In this document: positions 11,037 through 22,791 of the stretch, piece after piece
Layout of the letters: every line of letters begins with the position of its first letter
How positions within the stretch are numbered: the first letter of the stretch is position 1
Assembly (NCBI GenBank): GCA_000226015.1
Contig: JH153503.1
Coordinates: forward strand, 2,981-44,023
DNA from: Mnemiopsis leidyi
Taxonomy: Eukaryota; Ctenophora; Tentaculata; Lobata; Bolinopsidae
Length of the DNA stretch: 41,043 nt
Direction of reading: 5' to 3'
Notes under the pieces: generated by a model
Told to the model about the DNA's origin: nothing
Database searches by the model: none
Seen by the model: the letters and a program-made list of their open reading frames with translations, nothing else
Position numbers and translations under genes: made by a program

Positions 11037-13150
11037 TGTTTACCCAAAAAACCACGTACTAGAGATATAATGATGTATCCCAGATTGATCCCTAATACAA
11101 TGTAACAATGTCAAGAGACGGAGATCTTCCTTTCTGAATATTTATTTGGGCGGTTGTTCCATATTTCCATATCAATGGTCCAAAGACTAAATGAACTAAC
11201 TTGGTATGTTATCCAAGAGAGCTTTAAACTTGTTACTTTGTAGGGCTTCCTTTCGGCCAGATTTATCTGTCTGGTCTATGGATATGAACAATCATGCATG
11301 ACTGCGGCAATGAATTATTACACACACCCTGAATCGAGCGCTGCACAAAGAGACTCTCGATTGTTACTGTAGTGGTAATGCAGTAATGCTGTAATGGAAT
11401 AACGACACCAAGCTATAACGGTATTTTAGAGTGCTTCGCCACCTAGTACTACATTTCTGCAGGCTAAATGGACCGTATGAAATCCATTATTTGTTTTTCC
11501 ACAGTTAATGGTGGGAGCACGATTGTCTTTGTTAATCTCGTGGCAATGTTGTAGACAACGATCGCATTGATTTTTGCACCTTGACACAAAGGCAATAAAC
11601 ATTTAACTGCAGATAATTACCGCGATATGATCATTTTAAGCAAACATACTATAGGACTCCTGAAAACTTTTCAAAATACCTATGATTTGTACAGGTATAC
11701 TCACGACCCATTTTTAATTCTTCTTTGACATGTTTGCCACATATTCCAAGATCATATCAAAACACACAGGATTGCTTTACCGTAAAATTTTGCCATAATT
11801 TACTCCAAGTTTCATGGCACCTCGAACTTGCTCCATTGAACATGTTTGATAAGAACAATTACCCAGCAAACTGCCGACTATATATGAGGTTCAGGTCAAT
11901 ACAGAATTAACTGTAACATTAGATAACCCCACAGGATTACTCAAATATAGCTGCACAACACTTCGTACTAATGTTCTGTTCTACTGCTGGTCTTTACCGC
12001 GTGCCTTATTTGTTACTTTTTACCGGTTTATATGTGTCTTGTAAGGGGGGGGGGGGCGGTGTTTGGAGTTGTGTCAAAGTTATAGGTAGTGGGTAAATGA
12101 ACAGTGGGATAAAGTCTGAATTGTAGAATTAGTAATTGTGTTCGCTAGACTGTGTTACAATTTATAGACTATTATATTGTTGCTGGTAAAGGGGGACCGT
12201 GAGTGTTCGTTCTGTAAAAGGAAATTAGGAAAATAGGCATCATCATTAAAGACATGTAAACAGCACAATTCATATATACTGGTTAAGATATTAGTAGATA
12301 ATTAGTAACAATTAACGATTGATTTAATTATGTAGGTGCTCGAGTGAAATCATTAAGAATATTAACTAACAGTCTAACGATTTTATAGCAAAGAAGCCAG
12401 GGCAAGCACATACCACAATAATGGAGTGTTTTTGGAAAAATTAAAAGTGTGTTAAAAAATCAGGTATTCGTAAATTAGAATTAAGAGTCGGTAATTAATA
12501 AGGAGCATTTATAATTGCAAAGAATTGAGCCTATTTATGATAACTGATAAAGGTTTAAGTGTGCAACAATTTAGCGACACTAGTACACGTCCTACCTATA
12601 GGTTATAATGCACATTCTTTGGCCAATATGCTGTTGTGCACATGATAATTGTCAAGTGCATTTTGCAATGTTATCTTTATCAAGATCCACTTAGAAACTA
12701 ATGAATGAGAGCCATTGATGCGCTTCTGACTAACTATGCTACATTGCCAACAACAGCATGTAAAAGGATTATAGAATTAAATACTGCACGTCTTTCCTAA
12801 GGTTCCGACACATGCGGTGAAGAATTAAGAAACCGTGTTAATTAGAAAATTGCCAGACGTAGAGTCCGGGGCAACATTAAAGCGGTAACATTCCCGTTAT
12901 AGTCATGTTTTTCTAGTGTCTATACTTATACATGGAAATCATGTGTTCAGTTGTTGTATTGGGATCAGTCCTCTAGCTTGCTCACGCCGCACAATTATCA
13001 TTAAGTAAGCGACTTTTACTAAATTTTACTTTGCCTATGTGAAATATTATGATTTCAGTTTTTCTATATCGGAATCTTCAATCATTGAAATCTTTACCGA
13101 CTATTAACTTGAAAGGAAGTATAAATTCTCGAGGCCTCAATAATATAAAG
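11037..13150. other. AT-rich, no supported gene
   Basis: Nothing convincing on either strand. A run of 12 G lies at 12045-12056. A 10-codon ATG frame at 11174 reaches a gtatgt donor in phase 2 but is too short to trust. Confidence 0.55.
12045..12056 (+). repeat. Poly-G run (12 G)
   Basis: A homopolymer rare in this AT-rich background; prone to length variation or sequencing error. Confidence 0.9.
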
Positions 13151-13197
13151 ATGCACTTGAATGGCGATGTGATTTTGAATAAGAGTTTCTGTCAACA
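13151..13197 (+). CDS. Weak candidate short first exon (phase 2)
   Basis: The ATG at 13151 opens 15 codons plus CA, then |gtgagc. The peptide begins MHLNGDVILNKSF. Phase agrees with the other first exons, and the junction would be Gln. The frame is short, AT-rich and could be chance. Confidence 0.25.
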
Positions 13198-16100
13198 GTG
13201 AGCTCAGTGCATTTCATAATGTCCCCCTTTTAAATTTGCTTCGTGGTATTTCTTTGCATTTCATAATTTCCAGGCCAACAAGCTCAGGAGAACATCCCAA
13301 TCCCAATTAACAGAAACCGTTTTATCGCTTTGGCCCCTTACATAACAGTTAGAGCTTAGCTTTGCTTGCGATTGCATTACAAATTCTACATCACATCATC
13401 ATAAATCAAATTTTACAATGGTTTATTAACAAACAATAGCACAGTTACTGAATAGGACAGAGAACAAAGATGAAAAATAGACTTTAGTAATTGAGGTATG
13501 ACTTTCCAGCATAGACCCAAGATAGTCTACTATGTTACACGTACAGTAAGACAGTATAGTTACGTCATGCCGTGTCATAACACAACCTGAAGAGTGTAAA
13601 CTTATAAGTTACAGTTTTACAGTTTAGAAGCTCCACGATAGACCCCTTCTATCTGACAGCCTTGACAGGAGGAGAATCAATGACATAGACTTACATTTTA
13701 CTGTCAGTTGTCCTGCACCGGGTGTTTCAGTTTTGGTTGAATCTCAATAAATGAACAGCTTAGTTGCATTCATTGCTATCTGTATGTTTTTACTGTTTAT
13801 GGATTTTGGAAGATAACCGATGACAAAATCCTATTGATTTTTATCGTGTGAAAGAAGGTACTGTTTTGAAAATAATCCCGACCAAAATGATTTCCAATCC
13901 TAATATAACGTCAAAAATTATTTCCAATCCTAATATAACGTCACAGAACCCATGTATCTTAAGACGTACCTATCGGCCACATTAGCATATGGGATCTGCA
14001 ATCTGATAATTGGTAATGTTAATATTGTCTGGCCTTTGAATGATCAGGACCATATTCACCAATTCACCATTGAGCCTCATGATTAAACCGGACATGACAA
14101 AGAGTGGAGCATATGTAACGAGATACATAGACTAAACACAAACCTGCATTCTGACCAGTTATCGTGGGGGTGCAATATTCCTGGATCTTATGATGGGAAA
14201 TGATTCGAAGTATAGTGGTTACTGGTTTTGTCCTTACATACCGGTCTATTGTTGATTGTTCTTGGATCATCGTAGCCAAAGGATCTACTTTATATCCTAT
14301 CAATTCGTATATATTTGCGCTTCCGTTGCTGATCCTTGGCATGCTAACTGTCGTACAAAATATTTGTCGAATGCTACAAGTGCAATACTTTCGGCCGGAA
14401 AGTGTATTCGATAAGACACAAAGTGTGGATTAAAACATTAAAAACTTCATTATTTGTTGTTTGCGAAATGTCAGTATTACTTTCGCTGCATTAATTAAAG
14501 CTTCAATTAGGGCTTATTCTTCAGCGCAATAAAGGCAATAGATTGTGGCTCTCTAATACATTTTTGTTCCCGTGACTTTCTCCAAGATTTATCTTTATTG
14601 TCGAACAATAAAGAAATCTTCTAAAAGCAAAAGTCCTTAATCTACAAATCTCTATAACTGTATAAAGTAATTGATAGGTATTACAAATGAATAATGGGAA
14701 TAAGTACAGAAAGGTGACCACTCATATAATTTCATTGATGAGGATTCTAGATTGTAGATTGCACAACATTAAACTACCAAATCGTTTTTATCTTTATTCA
14801 TCTAACGTAAACGAAATATGCAAATTTTCTAATTTTAATCAGAATTTTGATTATCGGTGAGGCGTTACATCATGTTAATTACACAGTTTGTACAGTATGC
14901 ATGCAGCTTATTTTATTCGGTAAATCTGCAGGAATGGTACCAATGCAATTTTGAGGCTAACCACAGATTCAATTTAATGGTTTTTAGAAATTACGACTTG
15001 ATTCGTAGAGGAACAAATTGTAATTAATTCTGTCGACCGACTTTTGCTACTGTTTGTCTTCTCCTGAATCGCCCCACCTATCCAGATTTCCATTAAATAT
15101 AACATGTCAGCAGCTCTGTGAACTGTGATCGGAACTCCCTGGTCTAGAATCGATTACAAAATGAAGCACTTAAGCTTGCTAACTCTATAAAAGTACTGGA
15201 AAGTAACGTCCAACAATTAGCAGAAAACTGACAGATTGCACCCAGGGGTCCAAGTTAGGCTGCAAGTCTGGCTTAAATTTAGGATCTCAACTTCTTGTAG
15301 CTCGACTAGCCTGGCTATCCTTGCATGACATCAGTTACCGTAACCATCTTATAATGCTTAATTCTGTGTAATGCACGTTTGTCCTCACAGCATGAATCTT
15401 AGCTTGGGTGGCTGAAAGTTATATGATTAAAATCTCCAATAATCATATTCGTCGTGATACTATCGGTGTGATTTTAAGATTTCGCCGTTACATGATGTTA
15501 CTGTTCTCAATTTCTATACCTCTAGGCTGAGATTTACGTATGATTTGTTTTGTATTCTGTCAGTTCAACGATTCTAAATGAGAACATGGTATGAATTCTT
15601 TTCATGATCAATGTATTGAATTGATTAAAGTAATTGCATGGTATGCGTCCAGCGTCGTTGTGTGGGATTCCTTTATAGCGGTGAATAGTGCAATTAATAA
15701 GGTCAATATAACAATATTTTGGTTTACCCGGAGTTCACAAAGCACATTAGCTTCTTCCAACCATATTCTTTGATTCCATGTAGTGAGCCTTTTGTATAGG
15801 AAATTTGTAAAGATACTTAAGTAACTAAGAAGATAAGCAAATTTCATAAAATTAGTTCAGTACATCACGATTCAAAGTATCTATTTGCTTACAGTAATAT
15901 CATTTCTCGGTTATATCTTGATTTAGTGTATTAATCTATTTAAACGCTTGAAGTTATAAGTTCGTATGCTAAATAAGGAAGCATCGTACTATATCCTAAG
16001 AAGACGATGATGAGTTCGCAGCATTTTGAAACATTTCTTATAGAGATACGGGAATGAAAAGCTTATTATCTAATTATGTAAGCTTTAAGTTTATTGCATT

Positions 16101-17051
16101 ACATTTTGTAAAATAGCATAGTTTAGGAAGTGAAACAAATAATTGATCCAGATCTAAATCAAGCTATTGAACAAGTTTAGTGATTTCGAAATTTAAACCG
16201 ATAAAGTTTCCTTGAATTTGACTGATTTAGTGTTGTTGTCAAGCTAATCTTTATTTATACTCCGGGCCTTTTAGAATCTATGACTCTATGAGTTTTTATA
16301 CAACGTTTTTAACAGACTCGTGTAAACCTGCTTAATCTTTAATCTGAGTCAAATAGTTGAACAACAAAGTGTTCTCGTTTACAAATTCAGAGTATTTCGG
16401 ACTAACATATTTTGAACCAACCGATATTGGCTAACAAACGTTTTTAAAGGTCATGGATAGTCGTATCACTCCTGATAGGAACGTTGGCCGTATCTGGCAA
16501 CTTACATGTTTTACGTTGAGGTCGTCGCCTCAAGTTGATAAAATATGTAACATCCACGAAGGATAATAGCCGGTAATTAGAGGCCGTCGTAGTTCAATAG
16601 TTCAGCTACCTGATGACCTTGCAGTATATGACATTGCAGAATATAACCGATAATTGGATAAATAGTGCATCGTTCTTAAACAAAGAAAGTTTGTCACAAA
16701 AATATGGATGTAAAACGTGAGAAATTTCAAATTATACTAAAGATCTGGAAAATTATGAATATAATAAAACAGTCATAGAGCGCATACGATGTTACATTGC
16801 GTCAAATTACGATTGACTTTCCTTAGAAAATAACATTTATAGTACATTAATATCGTTCTAAAACTCTACCGTTCGTTTAATCTCATTTTATATACTTGTG
16901 AAAAAATTTACCATCCCGTTTATCATTTTTAACGGTGCAACGACTGCTAACCTTTTCTGAATCGTCGATATTTCAATCCCAAAGTTCGATATAATCTTCC
17001 GAGAATCAAACAAACCAAATTTGCTGAAGCTAACACCAAACCCGGCAGAAA
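13198..17051. other. Long AT-rich stretch without supported gene
   Basis: It holds a 30-bp direct repeat at 13891-13943. Open frames at 14064-14433, 14521-14721 and 15591-15847 are AT-rich, overlap on both strands and lack splice logic. A 37-codon ATG frame at 16453 with a good start context has no adequate donor. Probably intron. Confidence 0.55.
13891..13943. repeat. 30-bp direct repeat (1.8 copies)
   Basis: tttccaatcctaatataacg plus ten further bases, followed by a second copy lacking the last seven bases. Confidence 0.93.
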
Positions 17052-17503
17052 ATGAAAGGTCGACTGTCCTTAACAAAGCAGAACAGTTCGAGCAACACAC
17101 CAGACAACACCCTCAGTGAAGCAGCACCCCTGGTCCGGACGTACAGGGTATCAGACGTGTCAGCGGTAGAAATATCAGATCTTATACTTCCCATACACCA
17201 TCAGTTGGAGGAGATAAGCATCCCAGACCATGAGTATCTGGGATCTACCGAGGATATTATCAGGAAGAAAAGTACCCATCTCACAGTGGAGCCGGCCCTG
17301 AATAACAGCAGCAAACGGAGGAAGATGTCTGCTAGAAAGTCTGCGATAGAGATATGTTTTGCTCCCAATGTCATACCAGAAAGTGACAGTGATACAGCTA
17401 GTGCACCAGAGTCGTTGCCGGAGAAATCGGAGAAAAAGAAGAGAGTGAAGTTTGAACCGTTGTCTCCTATTATGTCGCCAGCCAAAAAGCGATGGATTTC
17501 ATT
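17052..17503 (+). CDS. Long coding exon, likely alternative first exon, with PP1-docking-like motif
   Basis: The ATG at 17052 (gcagaaaATGA) opens 150 codons plus TT, then |gtgagt. It is disordered and charged. Seen motifs: RKKST (71-75) and RRKMS (Ser93) kinase consensus sites; an acidic Ser patch (SDSDTAS, 111-117); and KKKRVKFEP at 128-136, which fits the RVxF docking motif for protein phosphatase 1 (known from many PP1 partners), followed by two Ser-Pro sites. Ends KKRWIS. Joining to 24808 would give Leu at the junction. The PP1 assignment is inference from a degenerate motif. A cag at 17046-17048 could be an acceptor just upstream, so an untranslated first exon is possible. Confidence 0.74.
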
Positions 17504-18191
17504 GTGAGTACAATAAGTACTTAAAACGTTTAATTCTAATGGCGAAGAAGGCCATAATCCAGGATTTATTTATATCACTTATTATCACAAAATCTATTTC
17601 TCATTAAGCTGCGCGAGCACACCACTGCCAGTACCAACATTTATACAATTATCACATTCCCTATAAAGCTATTACCGTCCTTGCCCAACTTCAGCGACTT
17701 GAAATTCATGAATGAGGACTACACTTTCAATTTGTAGTTGCAAGGAAATTGATGTCGAGCATCTGCCCTAAATTAATTTAGTAGAAGAAAATTTTCTAGA
17801 TCCGTAAATCCTATTACTCAGATGACCCACGTAGCTCAAGATGTGATGTTTCGGAGAACAGTCATTAAAAGTGTTGCTAATCTTTAAGCGTGGCTGTTCT
17901 TTGGTTCACGCCTTTAAGCCTCATGTAAACCGGGCAACTGTTTGAACTGTCCCTCATAATAACTATTTTCTAGTCTCCCGGATGTTTGCAGCAGACGTTG
18001 ATGTCTAGCATTTTGGTAAAAGTATTTCGCTAGTTTTACGTTGTTTGAAAGTTTGAGAATTCGTCTTCGCTAACTGCCATCACCTTCCTTATCTGCAACC
18101 ACCAAACCGAAAACCAAATCAGTCCCAAATTAATTATTCATCCAATACAAATCAAGTCCTGATCCTCCGGTCTCTCCTATCCTTACAACAG
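17504..18191. other. Intronic, ends in pyrimidine tract
   Basis: No gene seen. The last 60 bases are pyrimidine-rich and lead into the acceptor of the next exon. Confidence 0.55.
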
Positions 18192-18402
18192 TGGCGTTAT
18201 CAAATACACAGACTTCCCAAACATCTACCACCAGTTTTGTTGTCACAAAAGAGGACTTCCCAACAGTGAGGACCGTTAAATTTAAGAACATCCGTGTCTC
18301 CTTTGATGATGGGCTCTGCTTTGAAAACGAACTGACAGAGGGTTGCCCAGGAGATCAGTCTACAACTGATGTTCTGTCAGAGTTTCAGGAAACAATCCAT
18401 TT
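18192..18402 (+). CDS. Internal or split-start coding exon with two RVxF-like motifs (phase 1 in, phase 2 out)
   Basis: A strong acceptor (ccggtctctcctatccttacaacag|TG) opens a frame with no internal ATG and ends CAT TT|gtgagt. Because the exon begins with TG, an upstream exon ending in A would create ATGG and start translation exactly at the junction. One ending in G would continue with Val. Counting that first codon as residue 1, VRTVKFKN (26-33) and IRVSFDD (34-40) both fit the PP1 RVxF docking pattern. The RVSF form contains a phosphorylatable Ser. The first 15 residues are Thr/Ser/Gln-rich and the tail is acidic. Phase-compatible with the donor at 1805 upstream and with 24808 downstream (Leu). 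No wider family is recognised. Confidence 0.68.
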
Positions 18403-18605
18403 GTGAGTTTCTACTAGTCAGTAGCCCTTATCAATGTTAGTTATTATAGTTATAATCAAATATAGTTACTTATATTCACCCGAAAATGTTGGTTTTAGGT
18501 CCATTGTTCCAATGAACTATACAAACCGCAACATTTCCAATGTAATTACTTTGGAATTGTTTTCATCATATCTGTCTATCCGTAATAGACTAAAGAACAA
18601 TCAAG

Positions 18606-18926
18606 AAGTGAGCATCATTAAACCAACCACCATGCAGCAAATCAGCAACTAATAACTTTCCCACAAAACCTAAAAGCGAAATTAATGAACCCAGTATTAA
18701 CACACCCCTTACACTTCCCGCAAACTTCATCCCAGTTAAACCAGCAAACCTAATAAGAGGGAACTGTAATGAGCTGACAGAGCCAATATGAGTGGAACAC
18801 CGTGTCTTACCGGCCGAGCTTACCGACCCAAATTGGATTTTCACCGCCCCTGTTCGGTGTATCAGGCAACAGAGGCTGGACCAGCAACAGGCCTTGTCTC
18901 CACTGATGGTTTTAGTTCTCCCGTGT
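18606..18926 (+). pseudogene. Unresolved coding-like stretch, possibly a decayed exon
   Basis: Higher GC than its flanks. One frame is open 18611-18790 (Asn/Pro/Thr-rich, containing PANLIRGNCNELTEP). Two other frames are open on 18763-18926 (SQYEWNTVSYRPSL and MSGTPCLTGRAYRP). The short NELTE match also occurs in the exon at 18192, so this could be a frame-shifted relative of it. No clean acceptor or donor is seen, and the frames change. It could also be a 3' piece of an unknown exon. Confidence 0.25.
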
Positions 18927-20492
18927 TTTATCTTTAGTGATACATTGGGCCGAGTGTGTTTGATATTTGATTATTTGGACGGCTTTCTCCGTTGATAGCT
19001 TCACATTGTACATTTAGTTCAATTTTTCATTCATACATTATCTTAAATATCAACAAATCATTTCCTCATTAGCATTATATCCAGAAAATCATAATCTAAG
19101 ACATATGGTATCTAAGACGTGTCGTATCTTGATATCGTTTGATACATTATTGCAACATTCCAGTCAGTTTCTGAGACTGTACTAACGAGAGCGCATGTTG
19201 GTAAAAATTAATCCTACAAAAGCTTATTTTCAAATCATTCGATTCCGACTAAGTTTTGGTCTGGGCTAAGAGAGCCTAATTGTCACGCAAACTTAGCTTC
19301 TGTCTACATGAGTTTGACGATAATATATATTGAATAAGGATCCTTTCTGAGTTAAAGCCTTTCATTGTAAAATGAGTTTCAATAAGCTTCAATAATCATA
19401 ATCGTTAAATCATTTTATCTTTTAAATCCTATGTTTTAGTGGTTGGTGCAGTCCTGTTGTGAACAGCCCATTCAAGTATAATCATATCCTATCTTCCAGA
19501 CCTTTGGAAACCGCTTGCTTCATTTGAAAGTAATTCATCTGGTTTTTTAAACAACCCTTCTCTGCCAATGTAGCCTTACAGGCAAATTTTCAGCTATGTT
19601 ACTGAAATGTTCACCATAAATTGCTTATCTTCAAGTTGATTGTATCCCTGGCTCCCCGCGTTTTCACATACTTGCAAGGTTTTTTAAATCCTAGTTATGA
19701 ACCTTCATTTTGGGTCAAAAAAACAGAGTAAACTAATTTTAAAAGAATTATCCACAGCATCTAAACGTTTTGCATTGTCGAGGGTCTCGAGGTATCAATA
19801 TTAGTTAAACTGAAGACCTTTGCAGTGCCATTGTACGCTGAAGCCCAAATCGTATTGTATGAGGTTTCCTTAAGTAACTCCCAAACATGGAAATGAGCAA
19901 CACTTCCTTCAGTTGACAAACAACATGAGTTTAAAGTTGGAGTTCATGCGCCACCAATAAGTAATTCATACCTGGCATATATGTCGCTTTGTTTCTCTCT
20001 TACACTATTAGAAGTTTTCTTCGCAGAAAGGCTCATGAGAAATACATCGTAACTTCTAATTATCATTGAATCTCAGCGAAAATGAGCAAAGAGAGAAACT
20101 TTTAAGTTCATATGAGGTCGTGGAAAATTGGAAGTTTATTCAGGGTATATCACAAAACATGGCCTAATAGAGAATTTGCTCCTTTAGCAGTTCAAGCTGA
20201 CATGAATTTTGTTACAAGAATCTCGCCTTAATTGATGGAGCTTCAAATCCTCTTTAAATCCTCAATAAAATAATTGTGTAATTACAGCCGGTAATATTTA
20301 GTTGCATGTCACAACAATAGATTGTCTTGTCGAATCTTTCTCTGTGTTCGACTAAGTGCTGACGACTATTTCAGGGAAACTTTAATCTAATATGAGGATC
20401 ACTTAATGGTATAGAGCCGTGAGGTATTATATCGATCTCATTATACTATTTTAGAATCTGATTGTTCTAATATTCTTTCTTTTTTTGACTAG
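18927..20492. other. AT-rich intron-like DNA with an imperfect inverted repeat
   Basis: No gene seen. At 19991-20099 the ends gtttctctctt and aagagagaaac are inverted, as are the inner blocks attagaagtt and aacttctaat, with unequal interiors. This looks like a decayed hairpin or miniature element. Confidence 0.45.
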
Positions 20493-20504
20493 GGTCACGT
20501 ACAA
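20493..20504 (+). CDS. Candidate 12-nt microexon
   Basis: A long T-rich tract (attctttctttttttgactag) ends in AG. Twelve bases later there is a consensus donor: GGTCACGTACAA|gtgagt. The length is a multiple of three, so it is frame-neutral in any phase. In the phase-2 series it would add Val-Thr-Tyr between the junction residues. It is supported only by the quality of both splice sites. Confidence 0.4.
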
Positions 20505-21246
20505 GTGAGTATGCAGCATCACATTTCTAAACAAATTTTGTGAGATGATGATGTACTCCGAAACGTAATTTCTAATCAATTTACTAGCCGTGTCCCTATT
20601 TTGAGTTTACCCAAGAAAATTTGAACATTCAGAATGAAGGAGAAAGTTTACGTCATACCGTAAATGCATTGAGTTATAGCGTGAATGCATTAAGTTTGAC
20701 TTTATTGCATTGGATCCGAAAAGAAACAAAGGAATGATGAGATGACAAATCGCATAATGCAGTGACACATTTAAAGTATAGTCCCAAATCAGACCATTAA
20801 TTACAAAAGCATTTACAAAAATATCAATCATTGTGATTAACAGGTCATGGTCAGTGCTTCAACCCTCTAAATTCTTAAGTTATTTCTATGTTTATGAAGT
20901 CGGTACACTCACGAAACACAAAACATAGATCAGGGTTTAACAAGTCCTGCCAATAAGTCTCAACTTTTGTCTCTCCTCCAGTCTCGACTGTTAAACCCCT
21001 TCACACCTTCTTTCTTCTAACTACCAGGAGATGTCCATATAACTTGGCAATGTTTACAGCACGTGCATATATTTCTTGAAGCTTTCATTTGCACGTGCAG
21101 TTATTTCTTGGAGTTTTGAGAGGCACTTGCAGATTTCTTTAAGCATTTTGGATTTGGTTCAAGATTTAGCTTAGCATCAACAAGTCAACAGACAATCATC
21201 TTACGATTTCGGTCGGTCCCTTATCAGTTTTGGTCCAGCCATAAAC
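20505..21246. other. Non-coding, with degenerate CACGTG-containing repeats
   Basis: Around 21058-21146 a roughly 33-bp unit (gcacgtgca, then tatttcttg) occurs about three times with changes, giving two CACGTG boxes (21060 and 21092). It could be promoter sequence for the following short exon. No other gene seen. Confidence 0.4.
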
Positions 21247-21293
21247 ATGCTTTACGTCAAAGTTGATTCAAAAGGGGCTCCTTTTCTTAGATG
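21247..21293 (+). CDS. Possible short alternative first exon (phase 2)
   Basis: The ATG at 21247 opens 15 codons plus TG, then |gtacgt. The peptide begins MLYVKVDSKGAPFL and the junction would be Trp. Coding-like composition and the shared phase support it, but it is short and the donor is moderate. Confidence 0.33.
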
Positions 21294-21819
21294 GTACGTT
21301 CATCAACTATTACCATTTTATTTACTCAATTTTTGTGTGAACAGGGACTCTCTTCTGTAATTTAATATTATCTATCATAGTCGCCTAAGCTTCAGAAAAG
21401 AAAATCTGGCGGAATTTGTACGTTTTAATTAATTACTATTAACATGGCATGGAAGATCAGGTCCGTAATATGAACTTGGTGCTCACTGAAGCAATCAAAG
21501 GTTCGTAAAGGGTAAAGGTTCGTAAAGTTAATAAATTGCCAATCACAGGCATCATAATCATAATCTCCACTCAACAGCTGCAACACACATATACTTAGCA
21601 TTGCTTATTCAAGAATTCAACACACCTAATACATCTGCATATCAATTTATTACTTTACCAATAACCTCTAAATTGCACCACGATACCCGTGCCACTAATG
21701 TCACCTTTGTTATCGTTACTTTGTAGTTGCAGACGCTCTTACTGTCAATCATCTGTTCCCCAACAAATGGACGGAGTAAAGAGTACAGACCGACTGCACA
21801 CAACACGGCAGATACCCTC

Positions 21820-22187
21820 ATGACGGACCAGCGAGCTACTCGACAGATCACAGTACGGGACCCTCTACAGCACCACACCATGCAAGACCCTCTTCAGAAG
21901 ACCTCCCTCCCTCCAGACACGGTGTTTGTTAACGACACTCACGACCCCTGCTTCTCCTCTCGTACCACCTCCGCAGTAACCAGTCCCCGGTGTTCGGCTT
22001 CAGTTGATCCCCGGGACCTGGGAGACAGAGTGTTGCTACAACCGGGGAGACTGCAGGGTCCTCTCAGGAGATCCAGCTCAGTTAACATTCCCTTGATCAA
22101 GCAGAGTAGCGGAGTTCCGGACATACTGAGAGAGGATTATGTGGGCTACATCAAGGGCTCTGGTCCCTCTCAGCTGATCGACAAAAG
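21820..22187 (+). CDS. Coding exon with RRSSS site (phase-2 donor)
   Basis: From the ATG at 21820 there are 122 codons plus AG, then |gtatca. The same frame is open upstream to acceptors at 21726 (tttgtag) and 21732 (ttgcag), so it may be an internal exon starting there. I give the first ATG. Features: a small internal repeat of DPLQ (14-17, 23-26), kinase consensus RRSSS (83-87), a hydrophobic/acidic part (DILREDYVGYIKG, about 101-113) and a basic end. Disordered overall, family unknown. The next acceptor in the same phase is 22358 (Ser at the junction), then 24808 (Arg). Confidence 0.7.
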
Positions 22188-22357
22188 GTATCATTTTGTT
22201 GATGTTTGTAAAGCGACCCCACTGTACGTGAGGATACGCTCAATAAAGTTTCAAATTTAATCTCTAGATTAAGATAAGCATAGTCCGCAGAAATTTACAG
22301 CATTAATATCAATCCGTGACCAATTCACACCCCAGATTGATATGACTCTCAATCCAG

Positions 22358-22489
22358 CCATCCAAATTCGTTTAGTAAGCCCACTAATCCTAGACCTGGC
22401 TCTACATCTAGTAGCTCTTTATCGAAACCAAGATCACTTCGAGTAACAGGTCTCAGCTTTTGCTATGATAGTTATCCAGCACTCAGCAG
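22358..22489 (+). CDS. Ser-rich cassette exon, 132 nt (phase 2-2)
   Basis: The acceptor ctctcaatccag|C and the donor CTC AGC AG|gtgatc bound a frame rich in Ser/Pro/Arg (NPRPGSTSSSSLSKPRSL) with no ATG. The length is divisible by three, so it is frame-neutral. It lies 170 bases after the 22187 donor and fits its phase. A second frame is open over part of the same stretch, but without matching splice ends. No domain; probably a disordered phosphorylatable insert. Confidence 0.55.
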
Positions 22490-22514
22490 GTGATCTAGCT
22501 ACCATATCAAACAC

Positions 22515-22565
22515 ATGGAACAACGGCGAGTGTCGAAAGAGAGACATGAACTCATTCGCCAGAAG
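22515..22565 (+). CDS. Candidate short exon with RRVS kinase site
   Basis: The ATG at 22515 has an excellent context (aacacATGG) and opens MEQRRVSKERHELIRQK, strongly charged with a RRVS consensus (Ser7). The likeliest end is AAG|gttaat (phase 0), which would join 25079 directly. The donor is weak. Without splicing the frame runs on through a CACA-rich stretch to a stop at 22646, giving a 44-residue product. Confidence 0.38.
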
Positions 22566-22791
22566 GTTAATGATCACACAATGAGACACACGATCACACA
22601 TACAGACACACAACCACAGATAAGGACCCTCCCATTTTGTAGTTACTGAACCACCAATGATCCCTCAAACTGGTTTATCATGATATACGGTTAAAGACGA
22701 CGCGTGTTTATCATGATGAAGTGTATCAGACGTTTTTCTAGTGGATTACTTCAGTCAAAGTGTCGTCGTTCGTGTTTTTAGAACAATTGTG

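Noticed and set aside
11174-11202. Ten-codon ATG frame to a gtatgt donor in phase 2
   Set aside because: Such short frames are common by chance; no coding character.
16453-16563. 37-codon ATG frame with good start context (MDSRITPDRN)
   Set aside because: Only very poor donors; it ends in an ordinary stop and has no domain.
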